DNA from: M0027 sp021713415
GTDB lineage: Bacteria > Pseudomonadota > Gammaproteobacteria > Francisellales > Francisellaceae
DNA length: 64,000 nt
Reading direction: 5' to 3'
Assembly: GCA_021713415.1 (NCBI GenBank)
Contig: JAKJJQ010000012.1
Location: 5,486 to 69,485 of the forward strand
Both the position numbers and the translations under genes were made by a program. The notes under the pieces were generated by a model that saw only the letters and a list, made by a program, of their open reading frames with translations, had not been told where the DNA came from and made no database searches. Every line of letters begins with the position of its first letter. The first letter of the stretch is position 1. This document shows positions 55,628 through 64,000 of the stretch, piece after piece.

Positions 55628-57004
55628 ATGAATTATTTTAAAAGCAGAGTAGCTGCTTATAGTTATCTAATTAAATTATTGTTGGAGTATCAATCTAGAA
55701 AACCTACTTGTAATTTAAATCAAGCCGCTATTAATCATTTTGTAGGTAATCTATTTATAGCACTAGAAAATCATGAACAAGATATTAATAAATACTTAAA
55801 ACCACTTAAATTGGTTATTAATGAAACACTTTCTAAAGATCCAAAAAGTGCTAAATCTCTTAGTGAGATTATTAATGCTATAGACATTATCAACAACTCA
55901 AAATTTGATCAAACCCCTCAAGAAATGTGGGAGAATGAGATTGGACGACAGTTTGAATCATTAATTGCTATTGAATTATTATTAAAACCTACTAAAAAAA
56001 TGATGCAACGTGTTTCTGAAGTTTCTAGCGCTATTATAAAAAATCTAAACACTGATGATAATAATGAACATTCAGACAGAATTAATCTATTTTTAATATC
56101 ATTAGAAGAAAATTTTAGCCCCATTGCATTAGGTGCATTTAAAAAAATACCAAGACTTGATAAAGTAATAGAAATTTTAAACAATAATGACTCTGATCAA
56201 TTATCAGAAATTATTCATATACACTTTAAATTTGCTCAAGTTCTATATAGAAGCTTATCTATTTATAATTTAAATAATGAGTTAGTTGATCATGCCTCAA
56301 AAAAATATTTACCTGATGATATAATTTACCCAAGCTCATTATTTGAACAATCACCTAACCGTGGAAGGTTCGGCTGTTTAGATACTAATAAAAAAACAGA
56401 CCAATTAGGCATTATGTTAGAGTGCCAAACTAAAGGTGTCATACCCAAGCGTACTGATAACAAATGGATTCCAGATTGTATTGCTCAACAACCACAACTA
56501 GATAAAAAACATAATGATTATTGGATTGTACGTGACATGATAGAAAATGATACGCCTTATGTAGCAGGATATTCTGGCATGACATCGTTACTAATTCCCC
56601 AAATGATGGAACTATGTGCTATTGATGACCAATCAAAAATAAGAGATTATTTAAATGCAGTAATTGGTTATATTTGTGGTGGTGGATTTCATTCAATTCA
56701 TGAAGTATTAGGGCCGTGTGCTAAATTTTTAAGTCTAATACCCGGCTATCAAGTTGCTGATCCTGGAGTTACAAAATCCCTACCTCCAAACTATAATCAA
56801 TACTTTACACTTATTCAACGTTATGATCAGGATCCAGAACTTAAAGACTGTTTTGCTCAAGTTAAAATAAAATTTATTGAGTACTTGTTCAGCGTTGACT
56901 GGACTAAACATTTAATACCAGATAATAGTCAAAGCTCACTATTGTTTTATGATCAAGATGATGTTAGAAAAGGCCAAAAAACTATAAATTTAAAAGCTAT
57001 TTAA
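55628..57004 (+). CDS. Unrecognised 458-residue protein, possible effector
   Basis: No family recognised. The first 240 residues are helical and charged; the second part is more conserved-looking, with VAGYSGMTSLLIPQMMELC, then a loop CGGGFHSIHEVLGPC, whose Gly/His/Cys content suggests a functional site. No signal peptide. The frame is open from 55568, but AGGGGTTG just before the ATG at 55628 fixes the start and matches the context of other accessory genes here. Its end is separated from the convergent giant gene by eight bases. Confidence 0.7.
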   Translation: MNYFKSRVAAYSYLIKLLLEYQSRKPTCNLNQAAINHFVGNLFIALENHEQDINKYLKPLKLVINETLSKDPKSAKSLSEIINAIDIINNSKFDQTPQEMWENEIGRQFESLIAIELLLKPTKKMMQRVSEVSSAIIKNLNTDDNNEHSDRINLFLISLEENFSPIALGAFKKIPRLDKVIEILNNNDSDQLSEIIHIHFKFAQVLYRSLSIYNLNNELVDHASKKYLPDDIIYPSSLFEQSPNRGRFGCLDTNKKTDQLGIMLECQTKGVIPKRTDNKWIPDCIAQQPQLDKKHNDYWIVRDMIENDTPYVAGYSGMTSLLIPQMMELCAIDDQSKIRDYLNAVIGYICGGGFHSIHEVLGPCAKFLSLIPGYQVADPGVTKSLPPNYNQYFTLIQRYDQDPELKDCFAQVKIKFIEYLFSVDWTKHLIPDNSQSSLLFYDQDDVRKGQKTINLKAI

Positions 57005-57012
57005 GAATAGCT

Positions 57013-60000
57013 TTAATCGCCTGCTTTTATTTCACAACCTACATTTTCCCAACTCACATCCCATACTTCCTTATTTGAGCTATATTTTTGAGGGTTTGGT
57101 CGATGACCTCCTTGAGCTTGTGTCTTACTACCAAGGTTATCTAGTTTAAAACCTGTTGGCAAAGTAAATGAAAAACCAACACAACCATCAATTGGACAAG
57201 CTACATCGTTACCAACCCAACTACACGCTGTTCTTTGCTTGGGTTTATAATTAAGCGGTTTAATACATTCATTGTAAAATGGTGAAGCACTATTACAGCC
57301 ACAAACATTTTCAGAAGCATCCCAAGTACAAATCGTATTACCATTACACTCTTCTTCTTGTGACTGTATTAATTTATCTTTAAAGCCACTCATATCTATT
57401 TTAACGGTTAATATACCCGTATCTGCATCAAATGCACTTTCTCTTTTAGTCCACTGTGTTGGCCATTGTGCAGGTTTAAAATCAAAGTTATCACTATTTA
57501 ACTCTGTTCTAATTGCTTTTAGCGATCCATAGTTAAAGTTTTTGCCGACATAAATTTGATAGGTTTGCTTAGTTTCAGGTGTCGTAAATAAAAAGAAAAC
57601 ATTATAGGTTTTTCCACCTGCAAACTCAGAAAATTGTATAAAAGCATTACTACCTGGATCACTTGGTGTAGATGCTTGTTTATCACGAGAGACGGTTGTA
57701 TCTAAAAAATAAACACCATTATTAATTGTCAAAGAGCTACGCTGTGCATTACCTTGCCCCATAAGCAATATATATGGACTTTCACCATTACTAAATTCAT
57801 CATCTGTTAATAATTGACGATATAATGGCACACCGAAACATTCAAAATTAGTACAAGCACTTGCCCAAGGTAGGCCTCTTTGCTCATTTCCTTTTTTTGT
57901 AATTGAATTATAATCACTTGGCACAATTGCTGTTGTTATATACTGATACGGACTTGTTTTAGCTGTATTTTCTGATAAACACTCAAATTCTTCAATAGGT
58001 GCTTTAAAAAATGGATCCTCACTAATAGAAATCGTGCTTTTACCACTTAAACGGCCAGTCTTATCATTAATACGACCAGTTAAAGTACCATCATCATCAT
58101 TAAGAAACGTTTGTCTATCTACATCACTATAGCCTGTAAACATATTTGTTTGCGAACTTGTACAATAGAGTTTATCAAGTTCTGCTTTATCAATTGTTTT
58201 TGCAGTTCCTGGTATAAATCGCGGCACAATAACAAAATGTCTAATATCTACATTATCAAAAAATAAATTCGTTGAATGGAATGCTGGTGGATAATAAAAG
58301 CCATTTGGCTGCTTCCAGGCAATAGCAGCATGAGGCAAGTAACACTCATTAGTTTGCGTGTCTTTTGGTATGCCTAGCACAGGCCTGAATAAAAATTTAT
58401 CACTTAATTTAATTGTTTTTTTATGAATATCAAGATACGCATTTGAATCTTGCTGCATTGGTCCATCATAAATACTCAACATACGCTGCCCTGTATTGAA
58501 ATTAGACATTAAGTAACTTACCCCTTCATCTTTCAAAATACATGGGTTGTTAGCTGGCCCATTATCACAAACTAAATCTGTCTGAGAATTAATTGGCCCC
58601 AAAGCATAAGCATATTTATTGTTAGGTTGCGTTTCTCCAACAAATACACTTTGTTTTACTAATGCTATATATCCAACTCGCGCATCTGACCTTGTATAAC
58701 TACCCCCACTGACCATTGATACACCACCACCTAAAACATCTGTAATAGCACTATTTGTTAAAAAATATGAACTCGTTCTTAACCAAATAGCAGAAAAATT
58801 AATATCTGTTATCGTATTAAAAGATGATGTATAATAATCTATATGATTAACTGTACAGTTTTCAACTGAAGTACCAGAGCATGGTATCACAGTAGAGCAA
58901 TCTAGCGAGCCATCTGCATTGGGTGATATTTTATTACCGCCAGCCCCAACAGAGTTTGAATCACAGGTAGTCGCTTTAATACCACCAATCACATTTGGAT
59001 AATACATTTTAGCATTTGGATTTAAGATTTTACCTTCTGGGTTTTTAGGATCAGGTATCATTTTTGGTGGTGCTAATTTATTAATTACACCCATCGATCC
59101 ATAATTTTTTGTATTTTCAAAAAAACCTTGGCAAGCTGCTACATTATCAATTGTATTAAATGATATATAAGCTGAAGTACAAGAATTACCAACAAATGAT
59201 TTAAGTGGTGCTAAACCATTTTGGTTTTTGATCAAAGATGCATATGAATCCCAGTTTTGTCCCATTGAGTGACCACTAATTCTTGATGGCAACATCCAAT
59301 AGCACATTCCACAAGCACTAGCACCTGCTGCCATATTATGCCTAAAGTCATTCCATCCATTCATAATCCAAAATACAGTTGGATGAACTGCGTCTGATTT
59401 ATATGGCACATCTTCGCTGGGAATTTGTACAATATCTGGTGCTGATAAAATCCCTGGCACTGTTCTTGGATTTTGAATATTATCTACAGCTGCACGCGCC
59501 AAAATTCCAATATTAGCAATTAATTGATTATTAATTTCGCTACCATCTTCAATATAATAACCATGACCAATCGATAAAAATCCAACATTTCTTTGTAATG
59601 TAACACCTTCTGTCGCATGTATTGTATACCAACGAGTCATTGAATCATGCACTGAACTATCTTTAACAAAAGTATCTTTAGGTACTTTACGAGCCATATG
59701 AAAATGCACAGGATAATGCCCCATTTTACCACCTTGACCCATTTGATAAAATTCAACACCTTGAATTTGTAATGCTTTAAACCCTTGTCTAAATACGCTA
59801 TGCCCTCCAAAATAATAGCCTGTTTCAGCAGCTGGAAATTGATCACCATAATTATCTCCTGCTGAAACAATACGTATACTACGTGTTAGTAATGCAACTG
59901 CTGCACGAGTTTCGATAGCTGGCAGTCCATTTACTTTAATATCTAAGTTTAATCTATCAGGAACTTTTTCAAGGGAATATGTTTCACCATTGTGCGTATA

Positions 60001-60873
60001 GCGAACACCTGTATTTAATGCTTTATTTGTATAAGCATCATAAGCTGTTACTTCAAGTTTATTATCATCAATATCTTCAATAGTCAGTAATTCAGAGTGG
60101 CCAGGCATATAGTCTGTTGTTGTAATAACAATTTGATCACCTTTTTGCCAATTATCATCAATCTTATATTTAGAGTCTATTAGCAAACTAGATGATTTAC
60201 CATCTGAAGTTGGATTGACAGTTTTTGCCAAACGAACCCAACTAGGCCCTGTATGACTTTCAGGTAAAGCATCATTATAATTAGCTCCTTTATGCCCGAA
60301 CAGTTTAAGTGTTCCACCAAAAGAAACTGCTAATACTTTGTAGCCAAAATAGGCATCCTTATCACCTTTATCACCAAACATTGGCTCATACTGATAAAAA
60401 TAATCAGTTACACCATTTTTTAAATCTACTTTTGATTTTCCATTACTGTTCCAGATAGGATCTGGAATACCGCAATGATCTTGAACACATCTAACACCTA
60501 AACCATTTCCTCCTTGATCCTTACCATAAAGATATATTGTTAACTCTTGTCCAGATAGACTACCAAATGGCTTTTGTGGGCTACCCGCAATCAAACTTCC
60601 ATTATTTTCAATAACAATATTTTTTGCCCAAAAGTTAGTTTTTCCTTCCCCAATAAATTCAAGGGAGCCACCACCATAGATATTTACATTGCCGTAATGA
60701 TATGTTCCATTATTAACTGTACATTGACCGGTTACTCTTAAATTTTCACCTTCTCCAGTAGCAATGCTACCATTTTTACACTCTGTATAAGCTGCAGAAA
60801 AAGCTGAATTATAAACTCCAAGTAATACTAAAAAACAGATCACTAAACGTGATATATTCTGATATACATTCAT
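57013..60873 (-). CDS. Secreted giant protein with G8 / CEMIP-like domains
   Basis: A 1286-residue exported protein; the signal peptide ends near FSAAY (residue 28). A G8-like beta-rich domain (residues 30-200, GSLEFIGEG, NNGSLIAGSPQKPF) is followed by a long parallel-beta-helix region containing GHYPVHFHMA near residue 385 and IHATEGVTLQRNVGFLSIGHGYYIEDGSE near 420-450. That block (HFH, then VH/IHxTxGVxxxxNVxxxxxGHxYxxEDG) is characteristic of the CEMIP/TMEM2/PKHDL1 group, in which CEMIP degrades hyaluronan. The C-terminus is Cys-rich. A polysaccharide-binding or -degrading role is inferred. It lies alone between convergent and divergent neighbours. Confidence 0.8.
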   Translation of the reverse strand: MNVYQNISRLVICFLVLLGVYNSAFSAAYTECKNGSIATGEGENLRVTGQCTVNNGTYHYGNVNIYGGGSLEFIGEGKTNFWAKNIVIENNGSLIAGSPQKPFGSLSGQELTIYLYGKDQGGNGLGVRCVQDHCGIPDPIWNSNGKSKVDLKNGVTDYFYQYEPMFGDKGDKDAYFGYKVLAVSFGGTLKLFGHKGANYNDALPESHTGPSWVRLAKTVNPTSDGKSSSLLIDSKYKIDDNWQKGDQIVITTTDYMPGHSELLTIEDIDDNKLEVTAYDAYTNKALNTGVRYTHNGETYSLEKVPDRLNLDIKVNGLPAIETRAAVALLTRSIRIVSAGDNYGDQFPAAETGYYFGGHSVFRQGFKALQIQGVEFYQMGQGGKMGHYPVHFHMARKVPKDTFVKDSSVHDSMTRWYTIHATEGVTLQRNVGFLSIGHGYYIEDGSEINNQLIANIGILARAAVDNIQNPRTVPGILSAPDIVQIPSEDVPYKSDAVHPTVFWIMNGWNDFRHNMAAGASACGMCYWMLPSRISGHSMGQNWDSYASLIKNQNGLAPLKSFVGNSCTSAYISFNTIDNVAACQGFFENTKNYGSMGVINKLAPPKMIPDPKNPEGKILNPNAKMYYPNVIGGIKATTCDSNSVGAGGNKISPNADGSLDCSTVIPCSGTSVENCTVNHIDYYTSSFNTITDINFSAIWLRTSSYFLTNSAITDVLGGGVSMVSGGSYTRSDARVGYIALVKQSVFVGETQPNNKYAYALGPINSQTDLVCDNGPANNPCILKDEGVSYLMSNFNTGQRMLSIYDGPMQQDSNAYLDIHKKTIKLSDKFLFRPVLGIPKDTQTNECYLPHAAIAWKQPNGFYYPPAFHSTNLFFDNVDIRHFVIVPRFIPGTAKTIDKAELDKLYCTSSQTNMFTGYSDVDRQTFLNDDDGTLTGRINDKTGRLSGKSTISISEDPFFKAPIEEFECLSENTAKTSPYQYITTAIVPSDYNSITKKGNEQRGLPWASACTNFECFGVPLYRQLLTDDEFSNGESPYILLMGQGNAQRSSLTINNGVYFLDTTVSRDKQASTPSDPGSNAFIQFSEFAGGKTYNVFFLFTTPETKQTYQIYVGKNFNYGSLKAIRTELNSDNFDFKPAQWPTQWTKRESAFDADTGILTVKIDMSGFKDKLIQSQEEECNGNTICTWDASENVCGCNSASPFYNECIKPLNYKPKQRTACSWVGNDVACPIDGCVGFSFTLPTGFKLDNLGSKTQAQGGHRPNPQKYSSNKEVWDVSWENVGCEIKAGD

Positions 60874-60990
60874 TTTTATATTTCCAGAATTAACATAACA
60901 ACAATATATTAATTATAGCTAAGAAATATAATTTTATTACTTAAGTGGGATGTCTATCTTTCATCAAAATAAGTTAAATAAATATTATAA

Positions 60991-61019
60991 TTGACAGCAC
61001 AATCAAATCCATGAATAAT
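60991..61019 (+). promoter_or_regulatory. Promoter upstream of rlmE
   Basis: TTGACA (60991-60996), 17 bases, then AATAAT (61014-61019), five of six matches to the -10 consensus. It lies about 35 bases upstream of the rlmE ATG at 61053. Confidence 0.6.
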
Positions 61020-61052
61020 CTTGCCAATAATATATAAACATAACAATTTAAT

Positions 61053-61673
61053 ATGGCTAAATCATCCAGCAGCAAGCGCTGGCTACAAGAACATTTCACT
61101 GATCAATACGTTCAACAGTCTAAAAAAGATGGTTTTCGCTCTCGAGCGGCATATAAACTAATAGAACTTAATAATAAATATAAGCTTTTTAAACCTGGTA
61201 TGACGCTTGTTGATTTAGGTGCTGCACCTGGTGGTTGGTCGCAAGCTGCATTAAGTATACTTAAAGCTGAAGGTAAAATATTTGCACTTGATATTTTACC
61301 AATGGATCCAATTGCAGGTGTAACGTTTATTCAAGGAGATTTCACTGAAGATACGCCCTATCAAGAGTTATTAAAATTAACTGCAACTGATTGTATTGAC
61401 TGGGTTATATCTGATATGGCGCCTAATTTCAGTGGTAATAAAACAACTGATCAAGCAAAGTCTATTTATTTAGTAGAGTTAGCCATTGCATTTGCTCAAG
61501 AAACACTTCAACCTCACGGATCATTTTTAGCAAAAGCTTTCCATGGAAAAGGCTTTGAAGAACTAGTTAAATCACTAAAATCACAGTATAAACAAGTAAT
61601 TATATCTAAGCCTGATGCTTCACGAGCTCGCTCTAGTGAAGTATATCTTATTGCACGTGATAAAAATCAATAA
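61053..61673 (+). CDS. rlmE: 23S rRNA 2'-O-ribose U2552 methyltransferase
   Basis: Methylates U2552 in the A loop of 23S rRNA in a late step of 50S assembly. The SAM motif is LVDLGAAPGGWSQAAL near residue 50; SRAAYKLIEL supplies the first catalytic lysine, DMAPNFSG the aspartate, and KAFHGKGFEEL the second lysine. At 206 residues it is standard length. It is often next to ftsH, which is absent here. Confidence 0.97.
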   Translation: MAKSSSSKRWLQEHFTDQYVQQSKKDGFRSRAAYKLIELNNKYKLFKPGMTLVDLGAAPGGWSQAALSILKAEGKIFALDILPMDPIAGVTFIQGDFTEDTPYQELLKLTATDCIDWVISDMAPNFSGNKTTDQAKSIYLVELAIAFAQETLQPHGSFLAKAFHGKGFEELVKSLKSQYKQVIISKPDASRARSSEVYLIARDKNQ

Positions 61674-61690
61674 TTATTGTCATTTATTGG

Positions 61691-61719
61691 TTACATTTAT
61701 AGCGTTTATTTGTTATGAT
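61691..61719 (+). promoter_or_regulatory. Promoter upstream of the MarR gene
   Basis: TTACAT (61691-61696), 17 bases, then TATGAT (61714-61719). Spacing is ideal and the -10 matches five of six positions. The MarR ATG follows at 61775. Confidence 0.6.
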
Positions 61720-61774
61720 AAGCCCACTAGTTTATAGTTAATAATTATTTTATAGATATTATAGGATTACAAAA

Positions 61775-62233
61775 ATGTCTCAAAAACAAAAAACAAAGAT
61801 TCAAGAGTTAATGTTTTTATTAACTGATTCATCAAATATTGTGCGTCGAGTTTATAATAGCCATGCAAAAAAATTAGGTATCAACTCAATTGATCGCCGT
61901 GCTTTAGTTTATATCAATTATTGTGCAGGTTTAACTCAAGTAGAATTAGCTAAATTTCTTGATATTGAAGCACAAAACTTAATTTTGATTTTAGATCGTT
62001 TAGCTAAGCAAGACTTAATTAGAAAAGAACAGCACCCAGAAGATCGCCGTGCTAAATGTCTTTTCTTAACTGATAAAGGTAAAAGCTTACTTGACAAACT
62101 TAATCGTACTTTACAATCTAAGGTACACCCTCAGATTATTGATGGTTTAGAAGATGAAGAATTTGAAACATTATACAATGCTATTGTTAAAATCAAATCA
62201 AACCTTCAAGGCGTTGATACTAATAATATCTAA
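61775..62233 (+). CDS. MarR-family transcriptional regulator
   Basis: A winged-helix dimer of 152 residues. The DNA-binding helix is TQVELAKFLDIEAQNLILILDRL (about residues 54-76, not quoted in full as a single site) and the wing is EQHPEDRRAKCLFLTDKG near residue 92. One cysteine (near residue 49) lies outside the usual oxidant-sensing position. No target genes are divergent from it. AGGATTAC precedes the ATG. Confidence 0.92.
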   Translation: MSQKQKTKIQELMFLLTDSSNIVRRVYNSHAKKLGINSIDRRALVYINYCAGLTQVELAKFLDIEAQNLILILDRLAKQDLIRKEQHPEDRRAKCLFLTDKGKSLLDKLNRTLQSKVHPQIIDGLEDEEFETLYNAIVKIKSNLQGVDTNNI

Positions 62234-62284
62234 GCTCGCCTTGCCTTTAGCTCATTATAAACAAACTTATATCTTAAATTAAAT

Positions 62285-62692
62285 TCAATCTTTTACTAAA
62301 CCTGTTTTTGGAAACTTTTCAAATTGTTTTCTATATTCCAATGTATGATATTCACGCCATTTTTGGACTTTATTAGCTGCTGAAAACTCAACAATTGCAA
62401 CAATTGGTAATGCAATCCATTGATTATCAATTTGCCAATGATCCACACGCTCAACCCAAACAGTTCTACCGTCAACACAATAATGTAATACTTCTTTTCT
62501 ACCCGCTTGAACCCAATTCATAAAATCAATGACTCCCTGATTCCATGCAGTTTTGCCTTCAATTGCTACATGCTCTGGTACAAGTTCAAATACAAAATCA
62601 TCTTCATAAAATGTCATTAACCTATCTACATTTTTAGCACTTAGTGATTCCAATAATTGATCGAGTATATTAGCTAAGTTTTTATCATTCAT
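62285..62692 (-). CDS. SnoaL-like / NTF2-fold protein
   Basis: A 135-residue protein with the cone-shaped NTF2-like fold: SAKNVDRLMTFYEDDFVFEL, VAIEGKTAWNQGVIDFMNW and KVQKWREYHTLE mark the helix and sheet positions typical of SnoaL-like/limonene-1,2-epoxide-hydrolase relatives. Function unknown. The frame is open to 62719, but AGGTAGGG upstream fits the ATG at 62692 better. Converges with the MarR gene. Confidence 0.8.
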   Translation of the reverse strand: MNDKNLANILDQLLESLSAKNVDRLMTFYEDDFVFELVPEHVAIEGKTAWNQGVIDFMNWVQAGRKEVLHYCVDGRTVWVERVDHWQIDNQWIALPIVAIVEFSAANKVQKWREYHTLEYRKQFEKFPKTGLVKD

Positions 62693-62764
62693 ATCCCTAC
62701 CTATATAATTTAATAACATATGAATGAATTTTAGGAATACTCTTGCTATAAAACAAATTAAACG

Positions 62765-63517
62765 TTAAAAAATAACACAACAACATAGTGCTGATTGACT
62801 TTCTACCTCTTGTTCTTTCTGAGAGAAAACCAAAGGTACATCATTATTACCATAAATAGATGATGGTAATAATGATTGCTGTAACATAGTATTTTGATCA
62901 AGATCTTTTTGCTTACTTTCATAATCCATTTTAATTGCTTTACTTAAATCATCTCTCCTAAATTGCCCAAACTCTTTTACATGCTCATATAAATCCAAAA
63001 AAGTAGTTTTTTTTGTCGTATTTTCAGAATCATCATAATAGACAATAATTGGAAACTCTTCACACAAGTATGTTAATAAATCTTCTTTACTTTCAAAATA
63101 TGAATCATTATAAGCATTAAGTGAATTATTTATAAAAAAAACCATAAAATGTAGCGCATTAATAGCTTTAGGATGAAAATGACCACTATGAAAAAAAATA
63201 TCATTTTCTCGAATAATTCCAGCACAATTTACAAGGCCTTGTGTACTTAAACCTGGATGACCAGCAGAACTACCGTAGAATTTTCCATAAACCCTAATTT
63301 CATTTGAGCTCTCCCAAACAAAATCACCAGTATAATGATCATCTATTAAATCATCAGCCTGAAAAATATCCTGATAACAATTGGCTAACTTTGTCGCCGC
63401 TGATGAATTTAAATCTCTAAATGCATTATCATGCCTAACACCATTTTGTTGTAAATGATCCAGATCTATGCCATTGAGAATTTTCTTAGATATTTCTTCA
63501 AATTGAATTTCTTTCAT
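62765..63517 (-). CDS. Unrecognised protein with CCCVIF C-terminus, possible host-lipidated effector
   Basis: A 250-residue soluble protein with no signal peptide or membrane segment. I do not recognise its fold; GHPGLSTQGLVNCAG and HSGHFHPKAINALHFMVFF (residues about 90-140) are the most conserved-looking parts. The C-terminus ends LCCCVIF: CVIF is a classical CaaX box and the two preceding cysteines would allow palmitoylation, as in host Ras/Rho proteins. The frame is open to 63547, but GGAGATAAAA before the ATG at 63517 fixes the start. It lies just beyond the 5S rRNA terminator. Confidence 0.75.
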   Translation of the reverse strand: MKEIQFEEISKKILNGIDLDHLQQNGVRHDNAFRDLNSSAATKLANCYQDIFQADDLIDDHYTGDFVWESSNEIRVYGKFYGSSAGHPGLSTQGLVNCAGIIRENDIFFHSGHFHPKAINALHFMVFFINNSLNAYNDSYFESKEDLLTYLCEEFPIIVYYDDSENTTKKTTFLDLYEHVKEFGQFRRDDLSKAIKMDYESKQKDLDQNTMLQQSLLPSSIYGNNDVPLVFSQKEQEVESQSALCCCVIF

Positions 63518-63713
63518 TTTTATCTCCATAGCTAACATAACTATCATTCATCTTAAATAATAAAATACAGCATATCAATAAATCAGATACTTCATAATCA
63601 ATCTTTATAATGAGTATGTAAATCAAGACAGAATAAACTTAATCACATAATTAATATTACAGTTTGTTTATTAATAAATAGTTTATACGTAACTTGAGTA
63701 GAGATATCACAAA

Positions 63714-63743
63714 CAAAAAAGCCCCCATTGATGGAGGCTTTTT
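63714..63743 (-). terminator. Rho-independent terminator of the rRNA operon
   Basis: On the minus strand, AAAAAGCCTCCAT pairs with ATGGGGGCTTTTT around a two- to three-base loop, with one mismatch, followed by a T-run. It lies directly downstream of 5S rRNA. Confidence 0.9.
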
Positions 63744-63752
63744 GAATTAAAT

Positions 63753-63868
63753 CCCCGGTAATGCCCTACTTTCACATGGCAACTGCCACACTATCATCGG
63801 CGCAAAGTGGTTTCACTTCTGAGTTCGGTATGGAATCAGGTGGTTCACACTCGCTATATTCACCGGGA
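63753..63868 (-). rRNA. rrf: 5S ribosomal RNA
   Basis: The minus strand reads CCCGGTGAATATAGCGAGTG, then the conserved ACCTGATTCCATACCGAACT and CCGATGATAGTGTGGC, and ends TAGGGCATTACCGGG. About 116 bases with paired ends (CCCGGTG with TACCGGG), a complete 5S. Exact ends are estimated from the helix. Confidence 0.95.
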
Positions 63869-63910
63869 AACTATTTAGGTTTGACCCTTAACAATCTAGT
63901 CTACTGATAT

Positions 63911-64000
63911 AACCAATTCACTCGAATCATTAGTACTGGTTAGCTTCATACATTACTGCACTTACACACCCAGCCTATCAACGTCCTAGTCTCGAACGTT
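63911..64000 (-). rRNA. rrl: 23S ribosomal RNA, 3' end only
   Basis: The minus strand carries the conserved 3' end of 23S: ACGTTGATAGGC, GGGTGTGTAAG and AGTACTAATGATTCG. The rest of the gene lies beyond the window. The 3' boundary is estimated within a few bases. It is separated from 5S by about 40 bases. Confidence 0.93.

Noticed and set aside
1..64000. tRNA genes, insertion sequences, prophage or secretion-system genes
   Set aside because: I looked for cloverleaf-type segments, transposase motifs and known secretion components in gaps and frames and found none I could support.

Overview
The window is AT-rich DNA (by eye roughly one third G+C) from a Gram-negative gammaproteobacterium. Supporting genes are a Lol lipoprotein exporter, lgt, gmhB, a cytochrome bo3 operon, DsbB, an RND pump and a phasin. 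Many unrecognised or eukaryote-like proteins (Fic, ankyrin-like repeats, secreted PI-PLC, S10 carboxypeptidase, a G8/CEMIP-like giant protein, C-termini that look like host prenylation boxes) suggest a host-associated or intracellular aquatic lineage, somewhere near the Legionella/Francisella-type groups. That placement is inference; no taxonomic marker was compared. The right edge enters an rRNA operon read leftwards: 5S, then the 3' end of 23S.

Layout. 0.1-2.2 kb: an unrecognised protein and a divergent Fic protein. 2.3-5.9 kb: a left-facing group of quinone-reductase-like enzyme, rarA and coaBC. 6.1-8.4 kb: two exported enzymes, a PI-PLC and a serine carboxypeptidase. 8.4-16.1 kb: small and housekeeping genes (YfcH-like epimerase, ZIP transporter, purine permease, rubredoxin, dinB, YafJ-like amidotransferase) and a 484-residue possible effector. 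16.2-19.6 kb: three accessory genes, one a candidate papain-fold protease with ankyrin-like repeats next to a second repeat protein. 19.7-23.2 kb: purT, then tdh-kbl for threonine breakdown. 23.5-29.3 kb: two small accessory genes, dsbB and an RND adaptor/pump pair. 29.3-32.3 kb: an orphan trpD-like gene, a phasin with a well-formed promoter and three TGCNNNGCA sites, gmhB and plsC. 32.3-33.9 kb: a possible effector with a HAD motif. 34.1-36.0 kb: lolC/F-lolD. 36.2-40.4 kb: lgt-thyA-serA-tilS. 40.4-42.5 kb: a sodium:solute symporter and a CBS protein. 42.6-47.2 kb: a large DUF4347/lectin/repeat surface protein broken into two reading frames. 47.4-49.7 kb: purA and two small membrane proteins. 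49.9-54.7 kb: cyoABCDE. 54.75-57.0 kb: a frameshifted gene ending in a polybasic CaaX-like tail, and an unrecognised divergent gene. 57.0-60.9 kb: a secreted G8/CEMIP-like protein. 61.0-62.7 kb: rlmE, a MarR regulator and an NTF2-like protein. 62.8-63.5 kb: an unrecognised protein ending in CCCVIF. 63.7-64.0 kb: terminator, 5S and 23S.

The most notable theme is the scattered accessory repertoire. One intact and one frameshifted unrecognised protein end in CaaX-like tetrapeptides, as would suit proteins lipidated inside a eukaryotic host. Several accessory genes share a GGGGTTG-type sequence at the ribosome-binding position. No secretion-system genes, insertion sequences, CRISPR arrays or tRNA genes were seen. 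No gene-free stretch exceeds 300 bases; the longest gaps (about 200-260 bases, such as 23226-23484, 33857-34101 and 55368-55627) are AT-rich and hold nothing I can identify beyond the sites listed.
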